DNA from: Escherichia hormaechei_A
Lineage (GTDB): Bacteria > Pseudomonadota > Gammaproteobacteria > Enterobacterales > Enterobacteriaceae
Length of the DNA: 64,000 nt
NCBI GenBank assembly: GCA_042434945.1
Contig: CP170191.1
Location: forward strand, 1,550,001-1,614,000
Direction: 5' to 3'
The notes below the pieces were generated by a model that saw nothing but the letters and a program-made list of their open reading frames with translations, was not told the origin of the DNA and searched no databases. Of this stretch, positions 29,356 through 38,761 are shown piece by piece. Made by a program: the position numbers and the translations under genes. Each line of letters opens with the position of its first letter. Positions within the stretch are counted from its first letter, which is position 1.

Positions 29356-29919
29356 ATGAACCCTGACGACAAATCACTTTTTCTTGACGCCATGGAGGAT
29401 GTCCAGCCGCTCAAACGCTGCGCGGATATTCACTGGCAGCAGAGCCGCAACACGCGGGCGCGTCAGGAAATAGATACTGAGCAGCTCGATAACTTTCTGA
29501 CGCTGGGGTTTCTGGAACTGTTGCCCCTTGCCGAGCCGCTCATGTACCAGCGCGAAGGGGTACAGCAGGGGGTATTTGATAAGCTGCGTTCCGGCAAATA
29601 TTCCCGTCAGGCCAGCTTAACGCTGTTACGCCAGCCTGCGGAGCAATGCCGCCAGCTGGTCTATTCCTTTATTCGCCAGGCCGGACGTGACGGGCTACGC
29701 AACCTGATCATCGTGCATGGTAAAGGGCGTGCACAGCAGTCGCATCCTAACGTGGTGCGCAGCTATCTTGCGCGCTGGCTGACCGAGTTCGATGAAGTAC
29801 AGGCCTTTTGCGAAGCGCAGCCGCATCACGGCGGCAGCGGAGCATGCTATGTCTCGTTGCGTAAGTCAGAGGATGCGAAGCGAGATAACTGGGAGCGCCA
29901 CGCCAAGCGCAGCCGCTAA
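29356..29919 (+). CDS. smrA: SmrA, Smr-domain DNA endonuclease
   Basis: The 187-residue protein is of the Smr (MutS2 C-terminal-like) family; E. coli SmrA nicks DNA in vitro. ATG 29356 follows GGAGG and gives the family start MNPDDKSLFLDAM. The Smr domain (about 85-175) shows LTLLRQPAEQC in place of the usual LDLHG, and keeps LIIVHGKGRAQQSHPNVVR, the conserved HGKG loop. It lies between abgR and a chemoreceptor gene. In E. coli it also follows abgR. Confidence 0.93.
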   Translation: MNPDDKSLFLDAMEDVQPLKRCADIHWQQSRNTRARQEIDTEQLDNFLTLGFLELLPLAEPLMYQREGVQQGVFDKLRSGKYSRQASLTLLRQPAEQCRQLVYSFIRQAGRDGLRNLIIVHGKGRAQQSHPNVVRSYLARWLTEFDEVQAFCEAQPHHGGSGACYVSLRKSEDAKRDNWERHAKRSR

Positions 29920-29925
29920 TCAGGA

Positions 29926-29946
29926 AGGCGGGCGAGATGCCCGCCT
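29926..29946. terminator. Hairpin between smrA and the chemoreceptor gene
   Basis: AGGCGGGC/GCCCGCCT with a five-base loop lies between two convergent stop codons. No T tract follows on either strand, so it may only partly terminate. Confidence 0.55.
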
Positions 29947-29951
29947 GTCAC

Positions 29952-31622
29952 TCAGAAGGTTTCCCAGTTCGCGTCAGCTGTATTCGCGCCTGCCGCTGAC
30001 GGGCGCAGCAGTACGGGCGTTTTCACGTTTTTAGGGCGAGCCGCCAGCGATGCCTGAGCGTTCAGCCGGAATGCCGCCACGGCCTGACGCAGCTGTTCAG
30101 ACTGATCTTCCAGCGCTGCCGCCGCCGTTGCCGACTCCTGTACCAGCGCGGCGTTTTGCTGCGTGACGCTGTCCATCTGCGAGACCGCCAGGCTGACCTG
30201 CTCTATACCGCGGCTCTGCTCGTCAGACGCCGAGGAAATCTCAGCCATAATATCGGTTACGCGCGTCACGGCCGCGACGATCTCTTTCATGGTCGCACCC
30301 GCCTCGCTCACCTGTTCCGAGCCGGTATTCACCCGGCAGACAGAGTTCTCGATAAGCCCTTTGATCTCTTTTGCCGCCTGCGCGCTGCGGCTGGCCAGCG
30401 TCCGTACTTCACCTGCCACGACCGCAAAGCCGCGACCTTGTTCCCCGGCACGGGCGGCTTCAACCGCCGCGTTGAGCGCCAGAATGTTGGTCTGGAAGGC
30501 AATGCTATCGATAACGCCGGTGATATGCGCAATTTGCTGAGAACTGTCGGCAATGTCATTCATGGTACGCACCACGTTATCCACCACCTGACCGCCGCGT
30601 GCGGCGGTTTCAGACGCATTCTTCGCCAGCAGCGTCGCCTGACGGGCGTTATCCGAGTTCTGTTTCACCGTGGCAGTCAGCTCTTCCATACTGGCGGCGG
30701 TCTCTTCCAGCGAGGCTGCCTGCTGCTCGGTTCGCGCGGAAAGGTCGTTACTCCCGGCGGCAATTTCTCCTGCGCCCGTGTAGATCGAATCGGTGCTGCC
30801 GCGCACGGCGCTGACGGTGCTCACCAGCGACTGCTGCATCTCGTGCAGACCAGCAGCCAGCTGGCCCATCTCGTTGCGCCCGGTAATCGCGACATTTTGC
30901 GTCAGATCGCCGCTCGCAATGGTGCGAATATGGTTCATGATGGCGTTGAGCGGTTTCAGGAGCAGGTGCTGTAAACCCTGCCAGATCACCACCAGCACGG
31001 CGATCACAGTCAGGAAGATCGCCGCCAGCGTCCACTGCATCTGGGTAAAGCTGCTCTGATTCTCTTCGGCGGCGGCTTTCAGCAGCACGTTGTTTTCAGC
31101 GCGCCAGCGGGTATAGACCGCCTCCATCTCATCCTGCGCCTGTTGGGCATCCAGGTCGCCATAGGCCTGATAGTTATCGGCGCGCAGATACTCAATGGAC
31201 AAGCGCATCACCTCGTGCATTTGCTTCCAGGCTTTCTGCATCTCTTCGGTGAGCGCGGCATTCTGGCCCTTCACCTGCGAAATCGCCTGCCAGTTTTTGT
31301 AATAGTCTTCGGCTTTGGTCAGCGAACCGTTCGCGGTGCCCAACAGCGTGTTGATTGCTGCGAGAGAGGCCGGATCGCGCTGGTTTTTCAGATAGCGGAT
31401 CGCCACGCGGGTGACGGTAACGCGCGTTTTCACCAGCGTGTTCACGCTGTCGCTCAGGCTCTCCTGTTGGGCATTGAGTAACCCGGAGTTCTGAAAGTTG
31501 TGACGATCGTTGTTAACGGCAGAGTAGAACAACCCTCCCGTGACAACTTGCAGCAGACAGAATATGGTGAGGGCAAAGATAATACCGGTAATCACGTGCA
31601 GATTTTTCAGCATGGCGGTCAT
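29952..31622 (-). CDS. Methyl-accepting chemotaxis receptor, Tsr-like
   Basis: The 556-residue receptor has two membrane helices (about 10-33 and 195-216) flanking a four-helix periplasmic sensor, a HAMP domain, then a long signalling coiled coil. The highly conserved tip IDSIAFQTNILALNAAVEAA interacts with CheA and CheW. The C-terminal NWETF pentapeptide tethers CheR and CheB, as in Tsr and Tar. The sensor domain is not close enough to Tsr or Tar to name the attractant. It is an isolated chemoreceptor gene with no che genes nearby. ATG 31613 is an alternative start. Confidence 0.93.
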   Translation of the reverse strand: MTAMLKNLHVITGIIFALTIFCLLQVVTGGLFYSAVNNDRHNFQNSGLLNAQQESLSDSVNTLVKTRVTVTRVAIRYLKNQRDPASLAAINTLLGTANGSLTKAEDYYKNWQAISQVKGQNAALTEEMQKAWKQMHEVMRLSIEYLRADNYQAYGDLDAQQAQDEMEAVYTRWRAENNVLLKAAAEENQSSFTQMQWTLAAIFLTVIAVLVVIWQGLQHLLLKPLNAIMNHIRTIASGDLTQNVAITGRNEMGQLAAGLHEMQQSLVSTVSAVRGSTDSIYTGAGEIAAGSNDLSARTEQQAASLEETAASMEELTATVKQNSDNARQATLLAKNASETAARGGQVVDNVVRTMNDIADSSQQIAHITGVIDSIAFQTNILALNAAVEAARAGEQGRGFAVVAGEVRTLASRSAQAAKEIKGLIENSVCRVNTGSEQVSEAGATMKEIVAAVTRVTDIMAEISSASDEQSRGIEQVSLAVSQMDSVTQQNAALVQESATAAAALEDQSEQLRQAVAAFRLNAQASLAARPKNVKTPVLLRPSAAGANTADANWETF

Positions 31623-31758
31623 CCGTAAGAGAAGAGGCAGGGTTACATCAATACTATCGTCGTAGCGAATTTAAACTTTAATTTTACTATTGCTTAACTA
31701 ATGGTTTCGTTGCGGAACCTGTTGTAAATCCGGATCATTTTTTATGAGGAAGGTCAGC

Positions 31759-32625
31759 ATGAGCAGCATAGATAAAAGCGGAACGTTCACGCTCGGAACG
31801 CGTACGGTTAAACGATTTGGCTATGGCGCGATGCAGCTTGCCGGGCCTGGCGTTTTTGGTCCGCCAAAAGACAAAAATGCGGCGCTGGCGGTGCTGCGTG
31901 AAGCGGTGGCGTCGGGTGTGAATCACATTGATACCAGCGATTTTTACGGACCTCATGTGACCAACCAGCTTATCTGCGAGGCGCTTCATCCGTACCGGGA
32001 CGACCTTACGATTGTGACCAAGATCGGAGCCCGACGCGGCGAGGATGCCTCCTGGCTGCCGGCGTTTTCCGCGCAGGAGCTGACGCAGGCGGTGCATGAC
32101 AACCTGCGTAACCTGAAGCGGGATGTGCTGGACGTGGTTAACCTGCGGATCATGTTTAGCACCCATGGACCGGCGGAAGGCTCAATTGCCGCGCCGCTGA
32201 GCACCCTTGCGGAGCTGCAACAGCAGGGGCTGGTTCGCCATATTGGGCTGAGCAACGTCACCGCTTCGCAGGTCGCTGAAGCGCAGAAGATGGTTTCCGT
32301 GGTGTGTGTACAGAACATGTACAACGTTGTGAATCGCGGTGACGATGCGCTGGTCGATTCGCTGGCGCAGCAGGGGATTGCCTGGGTGCCGTTCTTCCCG
32401 CTGGGAGGTTTCACGCCACTGCAATCTTCCGGACTACAGGCGGTGGCGGATTCACTGGGCGCGACGCCGATGCAGGTGGCGCTGGCATGGCTGCTGCAAC
32501 GCTCGCCAAATATCCTCTTGATCCCGGGAACCTCGTCGGTGGCGCATCTGCGTGAAAACCTGGCGGCAGCCGATCTGGTATTGCCGCCTGAGGCGCTGGA
32601 GACGTTAAATTTGCTGGTGGGGTAA
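31759..32625 (+). CDS. Aldo/keto reductase, YdbC (PdxI)-like
   Basis: The 288-residue TIM-barrel oxidoreductase is close to E. coli YdbC, reported as a pyridoxal reductase (PdxI). The catalytic tetrad residues are visible: Asp in HIDTSDFYGPH with Tyr, Lys in VTKIGARRG and His near STHGPAEGS. NADPH-binding segments LIPGTSSVAHLREN lie near the C-terminus. GAGGAAGG precedes ATG 31759. Compared with YdbC the loop RVMMGDGHGP is shortened to RIMFSTHGP. It is followed by a strong terminator. Confidence 0.88.
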   Translation: MSSIDKSGTFTLGTRTVKRFGYGAMQLAGPGVFGPPKDKNAALAVLREAVASGVNHIDTSDFYGPHVTNQLICEALHPYRDDLTIVTKIGARRGEDASWLPAFSAQELTQAVHDNLRNLKRDVLDVVNLRIMFSTHGPAEGSIAAPLSTLAELQQQGLVRHIGLSNVTASQVAEAQKMVSVVCVQNMYNVVNRGDDALVDSLAQQGIAWVPFFPLGGFTPLQSSGLQAVADSLGATPMQVALAWLLQRSPNILLIPGTSSVAHLRENLAAADLVLPPEALETLNLLVG

Positions 32626-32634
32626 TCCCGATAC

Positions 32635-32670
32635 CAGCAAAAGCCCGGAGAATTTTTCGGGCTTTTGCTG
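32635..32670. terminator. Bidirectional terminator after the aldo/keto reductase gene
   Basis: A perfect 13-base-pair stem CAGCAAAAGCCCG/CGGGCTTTTGCTG has a ten-base loop. It lies between the reductase stop and the convergent small gene at 32672, with T-rich stretches on both strands. Confidence 0.85.
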
Positions 32671-32671
32671 T

Positions 32672-32872
32672 TTATGATCCAATCTGACTTCTTTGGCGGT
32701 GAAGCGCTAACGCTTCCGCCACGATTTCCTGCTTACTTTTCCGTGTTTCATACGCAGTAATGCGGATGTACTCCATCAGCGCAGGATCGATGCGCGCGCT
32801 TAACATCCTGAGTTCGGCCTCCTTTGCGACACCGCGAGCAACACGCTTATCGGGATAATCACGGGCGGGCAT
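32672..32872 (-). CDS. Small ribbon-helix-helix-like protein, orphan
   Basis: The 66-residue protein has the strand-helix-helix pattern of CopG/Arc-type DNA-binding proteins: LSARIDPALMEYIRITAYET, then RKSKQEIVAEAL. Such proteins are often antitoxins, but no toxin gene lies next to it on either side, so it may be a free-standing regulator or a remnant. GGAGGACG lies upstream of ATG 32872. The AT-rich gap 32873-33163 separates it from the SOS-regulated umuD and holds no other gene I can support. Confidence 0.65.
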   Translation of the reverse strand: MPARDYPDKRVARGVAKEAELRMLSARIDPALMEYIRITAYETRKSKQEIVAEALALHRQRSQIGS

Positions 32873-33163
32873 AGAAAACGTCCTCCAAAAATTGTCTTGT
32901 TAATTTGTGCTGTAAAATATGGGCCAGTCTAAATAGAAAGTCAATGGATAGTGATTGTGCAGTGAGGCTAAGTTGTGTTTTGTGTATTTAGAAGTCATTA
33001 GTAAGTGATTTGGTAGTGATGTTTTATGACGCGTTAAGCTTGCTCATACGTAAAAATTTACAAAGCAAATAATCTTCATTGCTATAGGGGGTTATAAGCG
33101 AAGCGGTTAAGGCGTAGCCAGCCGCTTACGCTGACATGGCTTGATCGATACCTCAGTTAAAAC

Positions 33164-33183
33164 TACTGTATATAAAAACAGTA
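33164..33183 (+). promoter_or_regulatory. LexA/SOS box upstream of the lone umuD
   Basis: The 20 bases TACTGTATATAAAAACAGTA are identical to the box in front of the prophage-side umuDC at 3435. They lie 14 bases before the umuD start codon. Confidence 0.93.
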
Positions 33184-33197
33184 TGGAGGTATTTATC

Positions 33198-33617
33198 ATG
33201 ATCTTTTTCAGACCCGCAGAGTTGCGTGAAATCGTTGCTATTCCACTTTTCAGCGACTTAGTACAGTGCGGCTTCCCCAGCCCGGCAGCGGATTATGTAG
33301 AGCGGCGTATCGATTTAAACGAGTTATTAGTCGCCCATCCCAGCTCCACTTACTTTGTCAAAGCCGCCGGTGACTCGATGATAGAAGGGGGGATCAATAA
33401 CGGTGATTTGCTGGTGGTAGACAGTTCCCGCAAGCCTGAGCATGGCGATATCGTGATTGCGGCGGTAGAGGGCGAATTTACCGTGAAGCGCCTCCAGTTG
33501 CGTCCCAATATTCAACTCAACCCCATGAACAGCGCCTATTCACCGATTATTGTCGGCAGCGACGATACGCTCGATATCTTTGGCGTAGTGACGTATATCG
33601 TGAAATCCGCGAGCTGA
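33198..33617 (+). CDS. umuD: UmuD, lone copy without umuC behind it
   Basis: The full-length UmuD of 139 residues starts at ATG 33198 after GGAGG. The cleavage site (QCGFPSP), the catalytic serine (AGDSMIEGG) and lysine (VKRLQL) are all intact, so it should be processed to UmuD'. It is about four-fifths identical to the prophage-side UmuD. No umuC follows: after the TGA come only TCGTGTTTGTG, faintly like the start of umuC, then non-coding sequence. A lone umuC lies 10 kb away on the other strand. Confidence 0.95.
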   Translation: MIFFRPAELREIVAIPLFSDLVQCGFPSPAADYVERRIDLNELLVAHPSSTYFVKAAGDSMIEGGINNGDLLVVDSSRKPEHGDIVIAAVEGEFTVKRLQLRPNIQLNPMNSAYSPIIVGSDDTLDIFGVVTYIVKSAS

Positions 33618-33963
33618 TCGTGTTTGTGAAGCTTAATTAATAGGCAATAAGTTAATTCTCATCATGCAAAAATCTTACGTTATCGGGGCTGTCTTGTCGG
33701 CAAACCTGATATTCATCGCATAAGCCGGAACTGACTGGTCAAATATTCTGGTATTGGCGAATTACAGAGTGATATCCCATTTTTTTATTTTGTTATGTTC
33801 CTGCACTTTAGTGAGTTTTCTTTTCTTCCGACAGAATACATTTTGTCTACATTATAATTTTAATTTATGATTCGCACACGAACAATTGATGTTATGCAGG
33901 GTTTTAGCATCGTGGCAGTCAATAAAACCCTGCTGTTATAAAGTAATCAGGAGATTCATTTTT
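33618..33963 (+). other. Gap between the lone umuD and the dehydrogenase gene
   Basis: No gene is supported. The first bases (GTGTTTGTG at 33620-33628) could be a trace of the umuC start codon region (ATGTTTGCG), but the match is too short to prove. The remainder is AT-rich and should carry the promoter of the PQQ-dependent dehydrogenase; AGGAG at 33949-33953 is its ribosome-binding site. Confidence 0.45.
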
Positions 33964-36393
33964 ATGTCAGACAATAATCCCCGCCCATCCGGCTGGTTAG
34001 GCCCGTGGTGCCTGCTGGTGGGTGTGATACTTCTTGTAACGGGGCTCTTTTTTGCCATCGGCGGTTTTAAACTGGTTTCCCTGGGGGGGAGTTGGTATTT
34101 TCTCATCGCCGGGGTTATCACTCTGCTCTCTGCGATTCAGTTTTTCCGCCGCAAGTCCTCTGCCGTGGGGCTGTTTGCCCTGGTGTTTCTTGGCACCCTG
34201 ATTTGGGCATTTTTCGATGCCGGGCTCGACTTCTGGCCTCTGGTTTCCCGTTTAATGGTACCCGCCGGGCTGATGGTGCTGGCAGCCGCCACCTGGCCTG
34301 CATTGCGTAAACGTGAAGGAAAACCGTCCTGCGCAAAAGGAGCCGTGGGGGTCTGCGCGGTCCTTATTATCGCCATGGGCGTCACCTTTGTTCAGATGTT
34401 TCAACCCCATCCGACCGTGCCGTTTAGCGGTGAAAAACGCCCGCTGGTGCCGGTAAAAGATGATGCGAAACAGCAGAACTGGGATCACTACGGTAATACG
34501 GCTGGCGGTAGTCGCTTTGTGGCGCTGGACCAGATAACCCGTGACAACGTGAAAAACCTGAAACCGGTCTGGACCTACCATACCGGTGACGTACCGGAAA
34601 GTCCGGACGGCAATGGCGCAGAAGATCAGCAAACGCCGCTACAGGTTGGCGATCGTGTCTTCCTCTGTACGCCGCATAACAACGTGATCGCCGTGGATGC
34701 CGATAGCGGGAAAGAGATCTGGAAAGCGGAAATCAACGCCAGGTCTGCAATCTGGATGCGCTGCCGTGGTCTGGCGTACTTTGATGCCACCAAACCGCTG
34801 GCGCAGCCAACGGTAGCCGGCTCCACGCCGGTTCTGCCAGCGCAGGTGGCACCGGGCGCTGCATGCCAGCGTCGTATCCTGATGAACACCATCGACGGTA
34901 AGCTGATCGCGTTAGACGCCGATAACGGCAAGTTCTGCCCGGACTTCGGTACTAACGGCAGCGTTAACCTGCATGAAGGGATGGGCGACGCGTCAGATCC
35001 CACCTACGTGCTGACGTCGGCCCCGACGCTGGCGGGTACGACGGTTGTCGTTGGCGGCCGCGTTGCGGATAACGTCAGCACCGATATGCCGGGAGGCGTT
35101 ATACGTGGTTATGACGTGATCACCGGCCAGCTGCGCTGGGCGTTCGACCCGCGTAATCCGGATCCGAACTATGTTCTGAAGCCGGGTGAACACTACAAAC
35201 GTAGCTCTGCAAACTCCTGGGCCCCTATGTCCTGGGATGCGTCGATGAATACCGTGTTTATCCCGATGGGAAGTTCCTCTGTCGACCTGTGGGGCGCTGA
35301 CCGTATTCCGGAAGATCACAAATACGCCACCTCAATCCTCGCGCTGGATGCGACTACCGGGAAAGAGAAGTGGGTATACCAGACCGTTCATAACGACCTC
35401 TGGGATTTCGATATCCCGATGCAGCCGAGCCTGGTTGATTTCCCGACGAAAGAGGGCAACAAGCCCGCGGTGGTGGTGGGCACCAAAGCGGGGCAAATTT
35501 ACGTTCTTGATCGCCTGACGGGTAAACCGCTCACTGAAGTGAAAGAGGTTCCGGTAAAACCAGCGGATATTCCACGTGAACAGTACCCGGCAACGCAGCC
35601 GCGCTCTGTGGGAATGCCGCAGATTGGCGCGGAAACCCTGAAAGAATCGGATATGTGGGGGGCGACGCCGTTTGACCAGCTGGCCTGCCGTATCAGCTTC
35701 AAATCAATGCGTTATGACGGTCTGTACACGATGCCGGGAACCGATATTTCCCTGAGCTTCCCGGGCTCGCTGGGGGGAATGAACTGGGGCAGCTTGTCCA
35801 CCGATCCGAACAACCAGTACATCTTCGTCAACGACATGCGTCTGGGTCTGTGGGTCCAGCTGATTAAACAAGATCCGCAGAGCGCGGTGGCAAACACGGG
35901 CGGTGAAGCCGTGAACGCCGGGATGGGCGCCGTTCCGATGAAAGGAACGCCGTATTCGGTCAACAAAAACCGTTTCATGTCACCGCTGGGCATTCCGTGC
36001 CAGAAACCACCGTTTGGCTCCCTCTCCGCAATTGACCTGAAAACGCAGAAAATCGTCTGGCAGGTGCCGGTCGGTACCGTTCAGGATACCGGTCCGTTTG
36101 GGATAAAAATGCGCATGCCAATGCCTGTCGGTATGCCGACGCTGGGCGGTACGCTGGCCACGCAGGGCGGTCTGGTCTTCATTGCGGGAACCCAGGATTA
36201 CTACCTGCGCGCCTTTGATTCCTCCACGGGGGAAGAAGTGTGGAAAGCGCGTCTCCCGGTGGGTAGCCAGGGCGGACCTGTCAGCTATGTATCACCGAAA
36301 ACCGGCAAACAGTACATTCTGATCTCTGCCGGCGGTGCACGCCAGTCGCCGGATCGTGGTGACTACGTGATTGCCTACGCGCTGGATAAATAA
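33964..36393 (+). CDS. Membrane-bound PQQ-dependent dehydrogenase, glucose/quinate/shikimate family
   Basis: The 809-residue quinoprotein oxidises a sugar or polyol in the periplasm and passes electrons to ubiquinone. Five N-terminal membrane helices (about residues 10-140) precede an eight-bladed PQQ propeller (about 160-809). The residues matching the E. coli Gcd catalytic Asp466 and Lys493 are in HNDLWDFDIPMQP and GTKAGQIYVLDRL. The family signature SDMWGATPFDQLACR is present. Homology to Gcd is clear but overall similarity is moderate, so the substrate could be glucose, quinate or shikimate. It converges on the pqq operon that makes its cofactor. Confidence 0.92.
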   Translation: MSDNNPRPSGWLGPWCLLVGVILLVTGLFFAIGGFKLVSLGGSWYFLIAGVITLLSAIQFFRRKSSAVGLFALVFLGTLIWAFFDAGLDFWPLVSRLMVPAGLMVLAAATWPALRKREGKPSCAKGAVGVCAVLIIAMGVTFVQMFQPHPTVPFSGEKRPLVPVKDDAKQQNWDHYGNTAGGSRFVALDQITRDNVKNLKPVWTYHTGDVPESPDGNGAEDQQTPLQVGDRVFLCTPHNNVIAVDADSGKEIWKAEINARSAIWMRCRGLAYFDATKPLAQPTVAGSTPVLPAQVAPGAACQRRILMNTIDGKLIALDADNGKFCPDFGTNGSVNLHEGMGDASDPTYVLTSAPTLAGTTVVVGGRVADNVSTDMPGGVIRGYDVITGQLRWAFDPRNPDPNYVLKPGEHYKRSSANSWAPMSWDASMNTVFIPMGSSSVDLWGADRIPEDHKYATSILALDATTGKEKWVYQTVHNDLWDFDIPMQPSLVDFPTKEGNKPAVVVGTKAGQIYVLDRLTGKPLTEVKEVPVKPADIPREQYPATQPRSVGMPQIGAETLKESDMWGATPFDQLACRISFKSMRYDGLYTMPGTDISLSFPGSLGGMNWGSLSTDPNNQYIFVNDMRLGLWVQLIKQDPQSAVANTGGEAVNAGMGAVPMKGTPYSVNKNRFMSPLGIPCQKPPFGSLSAIDLKTQKIVWQVPVGTVQDTGPFGIKMRMPMPVGMPTLGGTLATQGGLVFIAGTQDYYLRAFDSSTGEEVWKARLPVGSQGGPVSYVSPKTGKQYILISAGGARQSPDRGDYVIAYALDK

Positions 36394-36412
36394 CAGCGAA
36401 ATAAGCAGCCCG

Positions 36413-36440
36413 GCCCCGTCGTAGTACGGGGCTTTTTTTT
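36413..36440 (+). terminator. Intrinsic terminator after the dehydrogenase gene
   Basis: The stem GCCCCGT/ACGGGGC with a six-base loop is followed by eight T residues (36433-36440), 20 bases after the stop codon and before the convergent pqqF stop. Confidence 0.92.
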
Positions 36441-36479
36441 GACTAAAAACTACGCACAGGAAGAAAGCGCCGGTTCCGG

Positions 36480-38756
36480 TCAGCCCGTGAAAAGCACCCG
36501 CCAGCGTCGGCGACGGCGAGTCATCTCGCGCCATAGCGCGACTATCTCGTCAGGTTGCAGGGCATCAATAGCCTGCGGCGTTAACACCGGCAAACCATAG
36601 CGCTGGCGCAGGGCGGCCACTGCCGTGGCGCTGGCATCCATCGGTGAGCGGATCTGCGTCGCCAGCTGCTGTCGCAACATGCTGAACGCTGCCTCATCGC
36701 ACGGCGTCAGCTCACGCAAAAATCGTTTGCAGCAACCCAACAGGTTCACGGGAGAACGGTCAGGCGACTGTAACGCCAGCAACAGGCCATCGCGATCGGC
36801 AATACGCTGATAACGACAGCTGACCACGTAGCCAATCTGCTGTTCCACGCGCAGGCGCTGGAAAAATTGCGGTTCGCAGCATAACGCCAGCAGCCGCAGC
36901 GCGGCGAGCGACGCGCCCGGCGGCAGGGGAATAAACACCAGCAGCGCCGAATCCGCGCTGGCGTGCGGGATGTGTTCGATCCCGCCGGGACAACCGCTTA
37001 ACGGCAACGGCTTAGCGTTAACCGGCACCCGGAGCAGGCCAAGCTGCCGGGCTAACCCGTGCGCGTGTCCGGCGCTGCCGCCAACTAACGCCGCCAGCCA
37101 GCCGTCCCGTGGCGGATCCGATGCCAGACGTTCAGGCAATTGCTGAAGCAGCTCACGGATGGCAATGCCTTCTGGCGCTGGCGTAATAGCAGGAGCGGGG
37201 TGGGAGAGGCGATCGATTATCGCCCCGATGATGGGTTCCGCCGTCACCATGGCGTCAGGAAGCCGCAGGGTGAGCTGCCAGCTACCGTCAACCGTTTGCC
37301 ACTCGCCGCTGCCGTCGATATGGCGCAGTTCAGCAAGAAGAGGGCGTAACTGTTTGCCCATCGCCACCCCCTGTGACCTGTCCACGCGCGAATAAAAAGG
37401 CCTGCGCAGGATCAGCGTCGGCGGTTGTGTCTGCGCCGACAAATGCAGCAGTGGAGCGGCTTCTGACGTCGGGGCTGGCGCAGCATACCTGGCAGTCTGC
37501 GGGTAGAAGGAAAACGCGATGGGGCTATCATCTGCAACCGGCTGGCGACGCCAATGGCTAAGCGGCAGGGCAAAACCCTGGCTGGCAATAATTTCAGCGG
37601 TTTCCATTTTTTTGCAGGCCAGATACGAGACTGGCGCCGCCAGTAAGTCAGCACAGAAGGCGGAAAAACCTACGGGCGCCGCGCCGGTCGCAAAACCAAA
37701 TGCCCGCTGGCGCAGCTGCTCCAGCGTCGGCAGGGCGCTGAAACGCTGCTGTGCCAGCCGGTAATAATGCCGCTGCTGCTCATCCGTCGTTTGCTGTAGC
37801 GCCCGTAGCCAGTGGGTAATATGCGGGTCAATGTCCTCGGGCCGTTCGCTATCAACCGTTAGCGCCAGCCAGCCGTAATCGTCATCCTGATAAAGCCAGT
37901 TCAGGGCTACCTCTTCTGCCAGTCCGCGCGCCCGTAGCCCGGCAATCAGGCTTCCGGGGGCGTCGTCCAGTAAAAACCCCCGAAATAAAGTGACGTTGTC
38001 ACTTTTTCGAATGAGCGGACAACGCCACAGTGCGGGTCGCTCCGTTACCGCCAGCTGATAATCTGCTTCAGCGCTAAGACGCAACGGGGGAGCGGTTTCA
38101 GGCATGCCTCCTGACGCAAAACCTGACGCAAACGTATGGGCAAGCTCGGCCAGCACATCCAGCGTTTGCGGCCCTTGCAGCCACAATTGCAGGTGTCCTG
38201 CCACATAATAGCGACGATGAAAGTCGAGCAACGCGGCTTGCAGCGATCCCGGGTCCTGCCCGAGAGACTCCTTGCTACCCACCTTAAAACGGCGAAAAAC
38301 CGCGGGTTCTTCCATCGCGTGGCGCGCCGCCGCTTCGCGCCGGGCGGAATCATGTTGCTGGATGAGCCGGTTTTCCGCATCAATGACCGCCACTTCGCGC
38401 TGTATGTCATGCGGTGAAAGCAGCGGCGCCTGCAACATATCCCGCAGCCGCGCGACGCCGTAGGACAGGTTATCGGCGGCAACGTCGAAGAAAAAAGCGC
38501 TGTGGCGAGCCAGCGTGGTGGCATTGACGCTGCCGCCCTGGCGCTGGATCCAGGCCATGAGTCGATCATCGCCCTGATAGCGCTGGCTACCGCGGAACAG
38601 CAGGTGCTCAAGCAAATGCGCAAGACCGGCGAAGCGCGGTGGCTCGTGATGGCTTCCGGCACTCACGCGCGCCAGCGCCGCCGCGCGTGTCGCCTGCGGC
38701 TGATGCACCAGCGTTGCGCGTAAACCGCCTGCCAGTTCCACGATGCGGGTGGTCAT
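36480..38756 (-). CDS. pqqF: PqqF, M16-family zinc peptidase of PQQ synthesis
   Basis: PqqF, with 758 residues, is the insulinase-type protease thought to trim the crosslinked PqqA peptide. The inverted zinc motif HLLEH is at residues 47-51, with the distal Glu helix (AVIDAENRLIQQ) about 75 residues later. The C-terminal inactive M16 half carries the substrate-binding segment QQIGYVVSCRYQ. Length and architecture match Klebsiella PqqF. It is the last gene of pqqABCDEF, five bases after pqqE. Not every PQQ producer has pqqF in the operon. Confidence 0.95.
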   Translation of the reverse strand: MTTRIVELAGGLRATLVHQPQATRAAALARVSAGSHHEPPRFAGLAHLLEHLLFRGSQRYQGDDRLMAWIQRQGGSVNATTLARHSAFFFDVAADNLSYGVARLRDMLQAPLLSPHDIQREVAVIDAENRLIQQHDSARREAAARHAMEEPAVFRRFKVGSKESLGQDPGSLQAALLDFHRRYYVAGHLQLWLQGPQTLDVLAELAHTFASGFASGGMPETAPPLRLSAEADYQLAVTERPALWRCPLIRKSDNVTLFRGFLLDDAPGSLIAGLRARGLAEEVALNWLYQDDDYGWLALTVDSERPEDIDPHITHWLRALQQTTDEQQRHYYRLAQQRFSALPTLEQLRQRAFGFATGAAPVGFSAFCADLLAAPVSYLACKKMETAEIIASQGFALPLSHWRRQPVADDSPIAFSFYPQTARYAAPAPTSEAAPLLHLSAQTQPPTLILRRPFYSRVDRSQGVAMGKQLRPLLAELRHIDGSGEWQTVDGSWQLTLRLPDAMVTAEPIIGAIIDRLSHPAPAITPAPEGIAIRELLQQLPERLASDPPRDGWLAALVGGSAGHAHGLARQLGLLRVPVNAKPLPLSGCPGGIEHIPHASADSALLVFIPLPPGASLAALRLLALCCEPQFFQRLRVEQQIGYVVSCRYQRIADRDGLLLALQSPDRSPVNLLGCCKRFLRELTPCDEAAFSMLRQQLATQIRSPMDASATAVAALRQRYGLPVLTPQAIDALQPDEIVALWREMTRRRRRWRVLFTG

Positions 38757-38761
38757 TATCG

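Noticed and set aside
30156..30974. Long plus-strand open frame opposite the chemoreceptor gene
   Set aside because: It is fully antisense to a conserved receptor with correct motifs, lacks a ribosome-binding site and has the Arg/His-rich composition of a shadow frame.
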